Shown one piece after another: positions 19,399 through 27,773 of a stretch of 64,000 bases of DNA. Source of the stretch: Chloroflexota bacterium (GTDB taxonomy: Bacteria > Chloroflexota > Limnocylindria > Limnocylindrales > CSP1-4); assembly GCA_016191395.1 (NCBI GenBank), contig JACPOS010000015.1, positions 62,001 to 126,000 on the forward strand, read 5' to 3'. Position numbers and translations under genes: made by a program. The notes under the pieces are model-generated. The model was not told the origin of the DNA. It made no database searches and was given only the letters and a program-made list of their open reading frames with translations. The first letter of the stretch is position 1; every line of letters begins with the position of its first letter.

Positions 19399-20318
19399 AC
19401 CTCGACTCGCCGCTCGACCTTGCCACGATCGCGGTGATGGGGATCGCCGCGCTGGGCCTGCTCGGCGGCGCGGTGTTCGCGATCAGCCGGCGCGGCCGGA
19501 CCGGCGGCCTCGCCCCGCGGACGGCGATGGCGCGCGCCGGCAGCTATGCCGCGCTCGCCATCCTCATCACCGTGGCGGCTCGCGCAGGCGTCGTGGGTAT
19601 CGGCGCCCTGATCCTGGCGGTCGGCTCGATCGGCATCGCCGAGTGGGCCCGCCTGTTCGACCTGCCGATCCACCACCGCGTCTCGATGCTCGCGGGCAAC
19701 GTGGCCCTGGTCGTCGCCGTCGGCATCGCGGGCGGGGCCGCCGCCGATTGGCTCGTGGGCGGCCTGGTCCTGGTGGGCGCAGCGTGGCCGGTCATCCGCG
19801 CCGACACGGGTCGCGCGGTCCGCGATCTTGGCTTCGCCGCGGTTGGCTTCCTCGTGGTCCCCGTCCTGCTGGTGCATGGGCTCGCCCTCGCCGTGGAGCT
19901 GCACGGCGCCGGGATCGCGCTGTTCGTGGCACTCGCCGTTGCGTGCGCTGGCTCGGACGTGGGGGCGTTCATCGTCGGCAGGACGTTCGGGCGCGAGCCC
20001 CTGGCGCCGCGCCTTTCGCCGAGCAAGACCCGCGCCGGAGTGGTCGGCAACATCCTCGGGGCCGCGATCGGGCTGGCGGCGTTCACCCCGGCGCTCGTCC
20101 CGACGTTCGGTGTCGGGTTCGTGGCCGCCCTCGTCCCCATCGTCGCCGCCGGCAGCCTGTGGGGCGACCTCCTGGAATCCGCGGTCAAGCGCGAGGCGCA
20201 TGTCAAGGATGCCGGCGAGTGGCTTCCCGGCTTCGGCGGGATCCTGGACCGCATCGACTCCCTGCTCGTCACGGTGGCCCTCGCGTACTGGGCGTATCGG
20301 ATCCTGGCGGCCCTGTGA
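19395..20318 (+). CDS. cdsA: Phosphatidate cytidylyltransferase (CdsA family)
   Basis: 307 aa, polytopic (about eight helices). It makes CDP-diacylglycerol from phosphatidic acid and CTP. The family signature is present near the C-terminus (SLWGDLLESAVKREAHVKD, then GGILDRIDSL). GTG start at 19395 overlaps the preceding TGA. The gene order (head-group transferase, CdsA, PlsC acyltransferase) resembles E. coli ynbAB-type accessory phospholipid clusters, so this may be a dedicated rather than the housekeeping CdsA. Confidence 0.87.
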   Translation: MNLDSPLDLATIAVMGIAALGLLGGAVFAISRRGRTGGLAPRTAMARAGSYAALAILITVAARAGVVGIGALILAVGSIGIAEWARLFDLPIHHRVSMLAGNVALVVAVGIAGGAAADWLVGGLVLVGAAWPVIRADTGRAVRDLGFAAVGFLVVPVLLVHGLALAVELHGAGIALFVALAVACAGSDVGAFIVGRTFGREPLAPRLSPSKTRAGVVGNILGAAIGLAAFTPALVPTFGVGFVAALVPIVAAGSLWGDLLESAVKREAHVKDAGEWLPGFGGILDRIDSLLVTVALAYWAYRILAAL

Positions 20319-20331
20319 TGGCGGTCGCGTG

Positions 20332-21021
20332 ATGGCCGCCTCCGACGGCTGGCAGTTCAGTGGGGCCGCATCGTTTGCGCGGGAGGCGACGGCGCGCCTC
20401 TTCGGGCCGCTGTTCGGCTGGTACTTGCGCGGACCGCGCGTCTACGGTGCCGAGCACCTTGCGGAGCTGGACGAGCCGGTCATCGTCTGCCCGACGCACG
20501 CGAGCCACCTCGACACGTCCGCCCTGCGGCTCGCGCTTGGACCTGGCCATCGACGGCGGCTCGCGCCGGCCGTGGCGGCCGACTACTTCAGCGCGAACCG
20601 CGTCCGCTGGTTCTTCGCCGCCTGGCTGGGCGCGTTCCAGTTCGTTCGCTCGGCGAGCCCGGATTCGATGGCCGCCGCCGAGGCGCTGCTCAAACGTGGC
20701 TGGAACATCCTGGTGTTCCCGGAAGGCACGCGCACCCGAACCGGCGAGGTGGGCGCGTTCCGGCCCGGGGTCGGGCTCATCGCAAAGCGGTCCGGCCGCC
20801 CCGTGCTCCCGGTGCTCATCACCGGGACCCACGGGATCCTGCCGCCCGGTGCGTGGCTCCCCCGGCGCGGCACGGTGGAGGTGCGATTCGGGGCGCCGAT
20901 GTCCGTCGCGCCCGGCGAGGACGCCCGCGGCTTCGTCGCGCGGCTCGACGCGGCCGTTCATGCGCTGCGACCCGACCCCGCCGCGGCCCCCGCAGCCCAG
21001 GCGCCGTCAGCCCAGGCCTAG
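20332..21021 (+). CDS. plsC: 1-acylglycerol-3-phosphate acyltransferase (PlsC family)
   Basis: 229 aa. It transfers an acyl chain to lysophosphatidic acid to give phosphatidic acid, the CdsA substrate. The catalytic HX4D motif is HASHLD (near residue 50), and the second acyltransferase block is FPEGTRTRTG. Its ATG lies 13 bp after the cdsA stop, consistent with one operon. The stop shares CTAG with the stop of the convergent hydrolase gene. Confidence 0.88.
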   Translation: MAASDGWQFSGAASFAREATARLFGPLFGWYLRGPRVYGAEHLAELDEPVIVCPTHASHLDTSALRLALGPGHRRRLAPAVAADYFSANRVRWFFAAWLGAFQFVRSASPDSMAAAEALLKRGWNILVFPEGTRTRTGEVGAFRPGVGLIAKRSGRPVLPVLITGTHGILPPGAWLPRRGTVEVRFGAPMSVAPGEDARGFVARLDAAVHALRPDPAAAPAAQAPSAQA

Positions 21022-21746
21022 CTCGCTGACAGGCCCAGCCCCCGCAGGAGGAACGCCTTCCGCGATGCGCGAGCCTTCGCGCTTCGCATCGCATGATCCG
21101 CCGAGTACCACTCCAGCAACGGCTCGCCCGTCGCCGGAGCGGCGCGGACCAACTCAACGGCCGACATAGGGGCGATGAAGTAGTCGCGGTCGCTGAACTG
21201 CCAGAGCGTCGTCGCCCGCACGCCGCGGGCGGCCTCGATCGGGTCCAGCGGCGCGAGCGCGCGCAGGTACTCGAACCGGTCCACCTCGAGCTTCCAGAAG
21301 CGCAGGAACCAGTCGCCCCAGCGCGGGGTCGCAGCGATCACCACCGCGGCCCTGAACCGCTTCGGATGCCGTGCGGCCAGGAGCAGCCCGTGCATCGCAC
21401 CGAAGTCGTGGCCGACCAGCGCGATCGGCGCGCCCTTCGGCAGTCCTGCGGCGAGCGCGTCGAGGGCCGCCGCCAGGCGCCGCTGCTCCAGCTCGATGTT
21501 CGCCGCGTCGGTCGCCGCGTCCACCGGGTCCTGGGCCCACGGCAGTCGTCCGGCCGGGAGGACGGACCGGACGCCGAGCGCCGCGAGCGACCGAGCCTCC
21601 GACAGGAACTGCGTTCGGTCGCTCCGGTGCTCGCCGAGCCAGTGCAGGAACAGCACGCCGGCGCGAGGCGGCCGGTCGCCCGGCTCCACGACGTACGCCT
21701 CGACGGCGGCATCACCCGCGCCGAACGTCGTGTCGACGACCTTCAC
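21018..21746 (-). CDS. Alpha/beta hydrolase with Asp nucleophile elbow
   Basis: 242 aa. The alpha/beta fold is supported by an HWLGEH oxyanion-hole segment, a nucleophile elbow GHDFGAMHG and a late His (DHAMRS). The elbow carries Asp where most esterases or dienelactone hydrolases carry Ser/Cys, as in epoxide hydrolases and dehalogenases. The rest of the protein looks more like the dienelactone-hydrolase group, so the substrate is open. GTG at 21746 overlaps the adenosine-deaminase stop (GTGA), indicating coupling. A longer start at 21761 would overlap more and lacks support. Confidence 0.72.
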   Translation of the reverse strand: MKVVDTTFGAGDAAVEAYVVEPGDRPPRAGVLFLHWLGEHRSDRTQFLSEARSLAALGVRSVLPAGRLPWAQDPVDAATDAANIELEQRRLAAALDALAAGLPKGAPIALVGHDFGAMHGLLLAARHPKRFRAAVVIAATPRWGDWFLRFWKLEVDRFEYLRALAPLDPIEAARGVRATTLWQFSDRDYFIAPMSAVELVRAAPATGEPLLEWYSADHAMRSAKARASRKAFLLRGLGLSAS

Positions 21747-22756
21747 CCGTTGGCCGCCCACCTGTTGATCTCGGCCAGCACCTCGGCCTGCGTCGACGGT
21801 TTGGCAAACGAAACGCCAACCGCGCGACGTTGCAGCGTCGCGAGATCCTCACGCGACAGGCCTGCCAGCTGCACGACGTGCCGGAGCTCGTCCGTCAGCG
21901 TCGTGTGGAAGAACGGCGGGTCGTCGCTGGAGATCGTCATGTTCACGCCCTCGCGCCAGAAGCGGGCCACCGGGTGCGCCTCGAGGGCCGTGAACAGGCT
22001 GATCGCGACGTTCGAGGATGGACAGACGTCGAGCGGCACCTGTTCGCGGATCACCCGCGCCAGGAGCTCGGGGTCGTACACGGACGCCACCCCGTGGCCG
22101 ATCCGATCGGCACCCAGGACGTCCAGCGCCTCGGTGACGCTCTCCGGCGGGCCCATCTCGCCTGCGTGCACCTCGAACCCGAGCCCGAGCCTCGTGCTCG
22201 CCTCGCGGAGCACCCGGAAGTTCTCGATCGGCTCGGTGCTCTCGACGCCCGTCAGGCAGAGCCCCACGATCGGGGCGTCGGCGTGCTCGACGAGATCGAT
22301 CGTTGCCTCCGCCTCGGCCGAGCCGAGGTCCCGGATCGCATCGACGACGAGGCCGATCCTCGTGTTCGGGCCGCCGGCAGCGAGGCCGGTCCGCAGCGCC
22401 CGCCACATCGCCGCGGGCTCCAACCCGTTCCGGACGTAGATCATGGCGGTGAAGATCGCCTCGGAGTAGACGATGTTCTGGGCGGCCTGGCCGCGCGCGA
22501 ACTCGGCGGCGACGAACTCCAGGTCCTCAGGCGTCCGGACGAATCCGTTCGCGAGCAGGTAGGCATCGAGGAATCCCTGGAAGTTGGGGTACGAGCCCGG
22601 ATAGCGGCCGTTCACCAGGTGGAGCGCCTGCTCGGGATCCGCCCCATGGCGTCGCGCCAGCGTGGAGGCCGTCGCTTCCGTGATAGAGCCGTTCAGGTGG
22701 ATGTGCAGCTCCACCTTGGGGACGCTGACGATGTCGTGCTCCGTCGCCAGGCTCAT
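21743..22756 (-). CDS. Adenosine deaminase family protein (ADAL/MAPDA-like)
   Basis: 337 aa, TIM-barrel amidohydrolase. Metal and catalytic motifs are complete: ELHIHLNGS, the catalytic HAGE, RIGHG, CPSSN and SDDP. The first motif reads HLNGS rather than the HLDG of classical adenosine deaminase; HLNGS is typical of the N6-methyl-AMP deaminase (ADAL) branch. I therefore favour a purine 6-amine deaminase of uncertain substrate: adenosine, a methylated AMP, or aminodeoxyfutalosine. It is the first gene of a two-gene unit with the hydrolase. Confidence 0.82.
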   Translation of the reverse strand: MSLATEHDIVSVPKVELHIHLNGSITEATASTLARRHGADPEQALHLVNGRYPGSYPNFQGFLDAYLLANGFVRTPEDLEFVAAEFARGQAAQNIVYSEAIFTAMIYVRNGLEPAAMWRALRTGLAAGGPNTRIGLVVDAIRDLGSAEAEATIDLVEHADAPIVGLCLTGVESTEPIENFRVLREASTRLGLGFEVHAGEMGPPESVTEALDVLGADRIGHGVASVYDPELLARVIREQVPLDVCPSSNVAISLFTALEAHPVARFWREGVNMTISSDDPPFFHTTLTDELRHVVQLAGLSREDLATLQRRAVGVSFAKPSTQAEVLAEINRWAANG

Positions 22757-22835
22757 GATCCGCTCCGCTCCGTTGCCGGCAACACCTCCGGCGGTCCGCG
22801 CATTGTGCCGCTCCGCGAAGGCCGGGTGGCAGGTC

Positions 22836-23420
22836 TCAGGACGAGATTCCCTCGATTCGGCCGGCGAGCAACCCGATCAGGACCCAGAAGAGGACATAGC
22901 CGATCGCTAGCAACCGCTCACGCCGGCGGACGAACGCGGGAGCGAGCGTGCCGATGAGCCAGAAGAGGGCGACCCCCGGTCCGATGCGGATCAGCCGATT
23001 GGCGAGCACGCCAACGACGTAGCCGGCGGGCGTCCCGGCGCCCTCCCACCAGGCCACCGTGTAGACCTTGAGGGGGATGCCCGGCCCCAGGTGGACCATG
23101 GCCAGCGGGTCGCCATCGCGGACCGCGAGCTGCGCCGCTCCCAGCGTCTGCTCGGTGATGCCGGGAACGCCGAGGACCATCCCCCGGCCGCTCGCCGGAT
23201 CGTCCAGCGCGACCGAGCTCAGGACGAGGCTACCGACGAGGGCGCCCAGCACCGCCCAGCCGAACAGGGGTGCGGCGCGGCGCGGCGCCGCGATCGCGAG
23301 CACGTACAGGAGGACGTCGGGCACCACCGGGAGCACGATCGCCTCGCCGAGGCCCCAGGCCGCGATGATGGCGATGGCGACCCACCGTCCCGCGAAGCGC
23401 TCCACCACGTTGGTGACCAT
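22836..23420 (-). CDS. DedA/YqaA-like small integral membrane protein
   Basis: 194 aa with five hydrophobic helices. The segment LGEAIVLPVVPDVLLYVLAI and the later GPGIPLKVYTVAW fit the SNARE-associated/YqaA-type family, whose proteins act in lipid scrambling or envelope homeostasis. The start at ATG 23420 was chosen because TACGAT (23428-23433) lies exactly 7 nt upstream, whereas the ATG at 23429 would sit inside that box. The gene is divergent from selD, with 46 bp between starts. Confidence 0.7.
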   Translation of the reverse strand: MVTNVVERFAGRWVAIAIIAAWGLGEAIVLPVVPDVLLYVLAIAAPRRAAPLFGWAVLGALVGSLVLSSVALDDPASGRGMVLGVPGITEQTLGAAQLAVRDGDPLAMVHLGPGIPLKVYTVAWWEGAGTPAGYVVGVLANRLIRIGPGVALFWLIGTLAPAFVRRRERLLAIGYVLFWVLIGLLAGRIEGISS

Positions 23421-23427
23421 CCGGGCC

Positions 23428-23433
23428 ATCGTA
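23428..23433 (-). promoter_or_regulatory. -10 box (TACGAT), leaderless promoter
   Basis: TACGAT on the minus strand is 7 nt before ATG 23420 and overlaps the alternative ATG at 23429, deciding the start. Confidence 0.5.
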
Positions 23434-23454
23434 GGAGGCGGCGCACCGCCGCCG

Positions 23455-23460
23455 TACCAT
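23455..23460 (+). promoter_or_regulatory. -10 box (TACCAT) of selD, leaderless
   Basis: TACCAT is 6 nt before the GTG at 23467. It is divergent from the minus-strand box at 23428-23433, so the two -10 elements are only about 20 bp apart. Confidence 0.5.
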
Positions 23461-23466
23461 GCGGCC

Positions 23467-24522
23467 GTGACCAGCGTTGCCGCTCCGATTCGCCTCACGG
23501 ACCTCACCACGTGCGGCGGATGTGCCGCCAAGCTCGGTGCGGATGCGCTCGCCGAGGCGCTGGCGGGCCTCGGTGTCGCTGACCTCGACGGCTCGCCCGG
23601 CCTGATCGCCGGCCTCAATCCGCCCGACGACGCCGCTGTCCACCTGATCGCGCCGGGCGTCGCCGTCATCGGCACGCTCGACTTCTTCCCGCCGATCGTC
23701 GACGACCCATGGACCTACGGGGCGATCGCCGCGGCCAACGCGCTCAGCGACGTATTCGCGATGGGCGGCAAGGTCCTGTTCGCCCTGTCGGTCGCGGCGA
23801 TTCCCGAGGACTTCCCGGCGGGCGCCTTTCGGGCGATCCTCGAGGGCGCGTCGTCGAAGGTGCGCGAGGCCGGCGGCATCCTCGCGGGCGGCCACACGAT
23901 CCGCGACCCGGAGCCCAAGTACGGCCTCGCCGTGATCGGCGTCGCGTCGCCGGAGCACCTGCTGCGCAAGGGCGGCGCGCAGCCGGGCGACCTGCTGATC
24001 CTCACCAAGGCGCTGGGCACGGGCCTGCTCGTCAGCGGGGACCGCCAGGGCAGGACGTCCGCCGCCGACCTCGGCGCAGCCGTCGACCAGATGCAGTCCC
24101 TCAATCGCGCAGCCGCGGACCTTCTCGTCGAGCACGGGGTCCGCGCCGCCACGGACGTGACGGGCTTCGGCCTCCTGGGCCACGGGCTGGAGATGGCGCG
24201 CGCCTCGGGGACGCAGTTCGTCTTCGACGCCTCGAAGCTCCCCGCCCTGGACGGCGCCCTGGAGCTGGCTCGGGCCGGCGTCGAGACCGGCGGCGCGACG
24301 TACAACCGGCGGTTCGTGCAGCCGGCGCTGACCGTTGGCATGGACGTGGCTCCGGAGCTCGTGACCCTCGCACACGACCCACAGACATCCGGCGGGCTCC
24401 TCGCCGCGATTCCGCCGTCCGATGCTGGGGACCTCCACCACGACCTCGAGGAGGCGGGCATCCGTCACTGGGCCGTCGGCCGGGTGGAGGCCGCCGCCAA
24501 CCCCGGCGTGACGCTCGCATGA
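23467..24522 (+). CDS. selD: Selenophosphate synthetase (selenide, water dikinase)
   Basis: 351 aa. It makes selenophosphate from selenide and ATP, the Se donor for SelA. The active-site segment reads LTTCGGCAAK, with Cys16 at the position that is Cys or Sec in the family, so this SelD does not itself need Sec. Other AIR-synthase-fold motifs follow: DDAAV, ANALSDVFAMGG, GGHTI, TDVTGFGLLGH and DPQTSGGLL. The GTG start follows a leaderless -10 box. Its TGA overlaps the ATG of the next gene (ATGA). Located 4.7 kb from tRNA-Sec. Confidence 0.93.
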   Translation: MTSVAAPIRLTDLTTCGGCAAKLGADALAEALAGLGVADLDGSPGLIAGLNPPDDAAVHLIAPGVAVIGTLDFFPPIVDDPWTYGAIAAANALSDVFAMGGKVLFALSVAAIPEDFPAGAFRAILEGASSKVREAGGILAGGHTIRDPEPKYGLAVIGVASPEHLLRKGGAQPGDLLILTKALGTGLLVSGDRQGRTSAADLGAAVDQMQSLNRAAADLLVEHGVRAATDVTGFGLLGHGLEMARASGTQFVFDASKLPALDGALELARAGVETGGATYNRRFVQPALTVGMDVAPELVTLAHDPQTSGGLLAAIPPSDAGDLHHDLEEAGIRHWAVGRVEAAANPGVTLA

Positions 24523-25607
24523 GCGACGGGTCGCTCCCTCCGGAGGACCTGCATCCCGAGACGCTCGCGGTGACCGCCGGGCGCCCCGATCGGGCCCCGG
24601 GCGCCCCCTTGAACGCCCCGATCGTGCCCGCGTCCACGTACCACCACGGGGGCGACACGATCTACGGCCGGGACGGGAACCCCGGCTGGGAAGCGTTCGA
24701 GGCCGCCCTGGGCGACCTGGAGCACGGCACGTGCGTGACCTTCGCCTCCGGCCTCGCGGCCGCAACCGCGATCCTCGACGAGCTGCCTGTCCACGCGAAG
24801 GTGATCGCGCAGCGAGCGCCGTACCACGGCGTGGCGGACATGCTTCGCGAGCGTGCCGCACGCGGCCAGATCGAGCTGCAGACGTATGCGGCGCTCACCG
24901 CGGACAGCCTCGCGGGCAGCCTCACGGGCGTTGCGCTGGTCTGGATCGAATCGCCGACCAACCCCATGCTTGACGTCGTCGATCTCCCGGCCGTCATTGC
25001 GGTCGCGAAGGCTGCAGGCGCGATGGTCGTCGTGGACAACACGTTCGCGAGCCCGTTCGGCCAGACGCCGCTCACCCTCGGGGCGGACCTTGTGATGCAC
25101 TCCGGGACGAAGCTCATTGGCGGCCACTCGGACCTGCTGCTCGGCGCCGTCGTCGCGACCGATCCGGCAGTCGCACAGCGACTTCGCGAGCGACGCTCGA
25201 AGACGGGGGCGACCCCCGGTGTCCTCGAGACGCACCTGGCGCTGCGCGGACTCCGCACGCTCCCGGTCCGCTACGACCGCGCCCAGGCGACGGCGCGCGA
25301 CCTCGCCGCACGGCTCGCCGCGCACCCGCACGTGGGTCGCGTTCGCTACCCGGGGAGCGGCACGATGATCTCCTTCGAGACGACGGGCACGGGCGAGGAT
25401 GCGGAGGCGGTGTGCGAGGCGACCCGCCTGATCGTCCACGCGACCAGCCTCGGCGGGACGGAGACGTCGATGGAGCGCCGGGCGCGCTACGCATCCGAGC
25501 GCGTTGCCGGGACGCCCGAGACGCTCATCCGGCTGAGCGTCGGCCTGGAGCACGTGGACGATCTCTGGCGCGACCTCGATCGCGCCCTCGCGGCCGCCTC
25601 GGGTTGA
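24519..25607 (+). CDS. Cys/Met-metabolism PLP enzyme (cystathionine gamma-synthase/lyase-like)
   Basis: 362 aa. A fold-type I trans-sulfuration enzyme: VTFASGLAAATA, WIESPTNPMLDV, VVDNTFASP and the PLP lysine in HSGTKLIGGHSD. It also has SLGGTETSMERRARY, the substrate-carboxylate region. It could be a cystathionine gamma-synthase, gamma-lyase or methionine gamma-lyase. ATGA overlap with selD means tight translational coupling. This suggests, but does not prove, a role in selenium as well as sulfur amino-acid turnover. It is slightly shorter than the usual 380-400 aa. Confidence 0.87.
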   Translation: MSDGSLPPEDLHPETLAVTAGRPDRAPGAPLNAPIVPASTYHHGGDTIYGRDGNPGWEAFEAALGDLEHGTCVTFASGLAAATAILDELPVHAKVIAQRAPYHGVADMLRERAARGQIELQTYAALTADSLAGSLTGVALVWIESPTNPMLDVVDLPAVIAVAKAAGAMVVVDNTFASPFGQTPLTLGADLVMHSGTKLIGGHSDLLLGAVVATDPAVAQRLRERRSKTGATPGVLETHLALRGLRTLPVRYDRAQATARDLAARLAAHPHVGRVRYPGSGTMISFETTGTGEDAEAVCEATRLIVHATSLGGTETSMERRARYASERVAGTPETLIRLSVGLEHVDDLWRDLDRALAAASG

Positions 25608-25632
25608 GGGTCGGCGAGACCACCCCGGCGCC

Positions 25633-26673
25633 GTGAACCGCCTGGAGCTCACGCGGGCGCAGATCCTGGGACATCGCCGGGCGGCCGGCGAGCTCAACCG
25701 GCGCCTGCCCTTCGGCGCCGACGCACTGCGCCGGGCTGCCTGGGCCGGGCTGCAGGACAGCATGCCCCGAGCCGCGGTCCTGTCGATCCACGCGCGGGTC
25801 GAGGGGACGCAGCCGAATGCCTGGGAGGATCCGACGCTCGTCCAGCTCTGGGGCCCGCGGTTCGGCGCGTACGTGGTCGCGGCGCAGGACCGGGCGGTCT
25901 TCTCGCTCGGCCGGCTGCCGGCCGATGCGAAGGGCCTGCGCCGCGCGCAGGACATGGCCGCCCTGCTCCACGACTACCTCGACGGCAGGACGATGCGCTA
26001 CGGCGACGCCGGACACGGCGTGGGCATGCACGGCAACCACTTCCGGTACGCGGCACCCACCGGCACCGTCCTGATCCGCTGGGATGGCTCGCGACAGCCC
26101 ACCGTGTGGACGGTGCCCCCGCCGGACATGGATGCGTCGGCTGCCCGGTTGGAGCTCGCCCGCCGATACCTGCACGTGCTCGGCCCCACGACACCTGGGT
26201 CATTCGCCCGGTGGGCAGGGATCAGTGCCCGGGATGCGCACGACGCGTTTGCGACACTCGAGCCCGAGCTGACGCCGGCTCGCTCGCCGATCGGGGACGG
26301 CTCGGTCCTGCTGAGTGACGAAGCGTCCTTCCGCGGCCCGGCCGAGGCCCCCGGCAACCCGCGCTTCCTCCCGAGCGGCGACGCCTACTGGCTCCTCCAC
26401 GGCAGCGACCGCGAGCTGCTCGTCCCCGATCGCGGCCAGCGGGACCTGCTGTGGACGCCCCGCGTCTGGCCGGGCGCGCTCCTGGTCGCGGGCGAGATCG
26501 CGGGCACCTGGCGGCGCGCCGATGCCGACCTGGCGATCGAGCCGTGGCGCACGATCTCCGCGTCGGAACGGCATGCTGTCGAGGCGGAGGCCGCGTCACT
26601 GCCGCTCGGGCTCGCGACGCCGATCCGCGTCCGCTGGGTGACCTCCGTCCCACTGGCTGGTCCGCTCGAGTAG
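25633..26673 (+). CDS. Winged-helix DNA-binding-domain protein (HTH_42/DUF1006 family)
   Basis: 346 aa, GTG start. Sequence features such as ELTRAQILGHRRAAGEL, LVQLWGPRFGAYVV and RYLHVLGPTTPGSFARWAGIS match the winged-helix family PF06224. Some members (AlkX, YcaQ) act on damaged DNA: YcaQ is a crosslink glycosylase. Whether this one is a glycosylase is not clear, since I could not identify the QxQ catalytic motif. It starts 25 bp after the PLP enzyme gene and may be read through. Confidence 0.75.
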   Translation: MNRLELTRAQILGHRRAAGELNRRLPFGADALRRAAWAGLQDSMPRAAVLSIHARVEGTQPNAWEDPTLVQLWGPRFGAYVVAAQDRAVFSLGRLPADAKGLRRAQDMAALLHDYLDGRTMRYGDAGHGVGMHGNHFRYAAPTGTVLIRWDGSRQPTVWTVPPPDMDASAARLELARRYLHVLGPTTPGSFARWAGISARDAHDAFATLEPELTPARSPIGDGSVLLSDEASFRGPAEAPGNPRFLPSGDAYWLLHGSDRELLVPDRGQRDLLWTPRVWPGALLVAGEIAGTWRRADADLAIEPWRTISASERHAVEAEAASLPLGLATPIRVRWVTSVPLAGPLE

Positions 26674-26688
26674 GGCATGATCAGCGCC

Positions 26689-27219
26689 ATGCGACTCCTC
26701 TCGACGCTTGCCCTGGTTGCCGTTCTCGCCGCATGCGGCGGCGACGCCCCGACCGCGACGGCTGGTCCCGCGGCAGCCAGCACGACCCAGGGGCGGTTCG
26801 CGCTGAGCTTCGCGATCGAGCGCTCGACGGTTTCGCAGAGCGCCGCGATCGCCGGCGCGGCGACGCTTACGCTGCTCGCCCCGGGTGGTGCAACGTTCTC
26901 CGGGTCCAGCACCCTCGTCGGGTTCGAGTTCGCCGAGGTCGGCGGCAAGGCTCGCCACGTGGTCCCGGTCTGGGACGACGTCTGCGCCCCGCACCGGCTG
27001 ACGACGAACACGCCGATCGTGGTGCCGATCGCGAAGTCCGGCACCGTCGTCGAAGGCCCGGACGCGGCCTGGTATCGGACCTTCCTGACGGACCCGCTGG
27101 TGCACCTGCCGAGCGGGGACTGGGACATCACGGCGCTCGCCCAGTTCTTCGACGGGCAGAACTGCGTCGGCCAGAAGCTGGACATGCGCGTCACCGTGCG
27201 GGTGCACGTCACGGACTGA
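26689..27219 (+). CDS. Secreted lipoprotein, function unknown
   Basis: 176 aa. A short positively charged start, hydrophobic core and lipobox LAAC (MRLLSTLALVAVLAACGG) predict lipidation. The mature part looks like a small beta-sandwich, with two conserved-looking Cys (DDVCAPH and GQNCVGQ) that could form a disulfide. The ATG at 26689 is preferred over 26677 since CATGAT at 26676-26681 forms a -10-like box 7 nt upstream. No family recognised. Confidence 0.7.
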   Translation: MRLLSTLALVAVLAACGGDAPTATAGPAAASTTQGRFALSFAIERSTVSQSAAIAGAATLTLLAPGGATFSGSSTLVGFEFAEVGGKARHVVPVWDDVCAPHRLTTNTPIVVPIAKSGTVVEGPDAAWYRTFLTDPLVHLPSGDWDITALAQFFDGQNCVGQKLDMRVTVRVHVTD

Positions 27220-27223
27220 CGCC

Positions 27224-27229
27224 GATACT
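27224..27229 (+). promoter_or_regulatory. -10 box (GATACT), leaderless promoter
   Basis: GATACT is 6 nt before the GTG at 27236; no ribosome-binding site is present. Confidence 0.4.
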
Positions 27230-27235
27230 GGCGGC

Positions 27236-27766
27236 GTGACCCCGGCAGCGCGGCGAGCTCTCCGTCGGACGATCGCCATCGGCGTGGCCGCGGTCGTCCT
27301 GACCGCCGTCGTGGTCATCCTTATCAGCGGTTGGCGGCCCGGCCCGCCGGCGGTCGAGCGACCGTCCGGGACGCCCATGCCCACGGCAACAGTCGCCTGC
27401 GCCGAGGAATCGGGACCGCTCGCGCCCGGGTTGAGCGGGCCGGCCTGTCGGTCGGCCATCCTCGCGGTGGAGCTCGCGGTCGCGCCGGTTCGACTGCCGA
27501 TCGACCGGATCGTCATCCAGCCCGGGCCGTTCTTCTGCGATGTCATCTGGCCCGGCGTCCAGAGCCCCTCCGCGTGTGTCGGCATGAACGTCAGGCCGGG
27601 GCAGTACATGCACGCGTGGGCGAGCTTCGCCGGATCATCGAAGATCGCCGCGGTCATGCTGGGCCTGGACCTGCCCGGCGACGACACGGCTGCAGCGAGC
27701 CGGCCGCCGTGGAGCGCGACCCTCGTCGCCGTCGAGAATCCACCGGACGGCTGGGTGATGCCATAG
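27236..27766 (+). CDS. Membrane-anchored or secreted protein, function unknown
   Basis: 176 aa. An Arg-rich N-terminus (MTPAARRALRRT) precedes one strong hydrophobic helix (IAIGVAAVVLTAVVVILIS). The remainder, about 130 residues, is extracytoplasmic with four Cys, suggesting disulfides. No family recognised. It lies 16 bp after the lipoprotein gene but appears to have its own leaderless start. Confidence 0.65.
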   Translation: MTPAARRALRRTIAIGVAAVVLTAVVVILISGWRPGPPAVERPSGTPMPTATVACAEESGPLAPGLSGPACRSAILAVELAVAPVRLPIDRIVIQPGPFFCDVIWPGVQSPSACVGMNVRPGQYMHAWASFAGSSKIAAVMLGLDLPGDDTAAASRPPWSATLVAVENPPDGWVMP

Positions 27767-27767
27767 T
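27762..27767 (+). promoter_or_regulatory. -10 box (CATAGT), leaderless promoter
   Basis: CATAGT overlaps the stop codon of the preceding gene and is 6 nt before the ATG at 27774. Confidence 0.4.
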
Positions 27768-27773
27768 CCGCGG

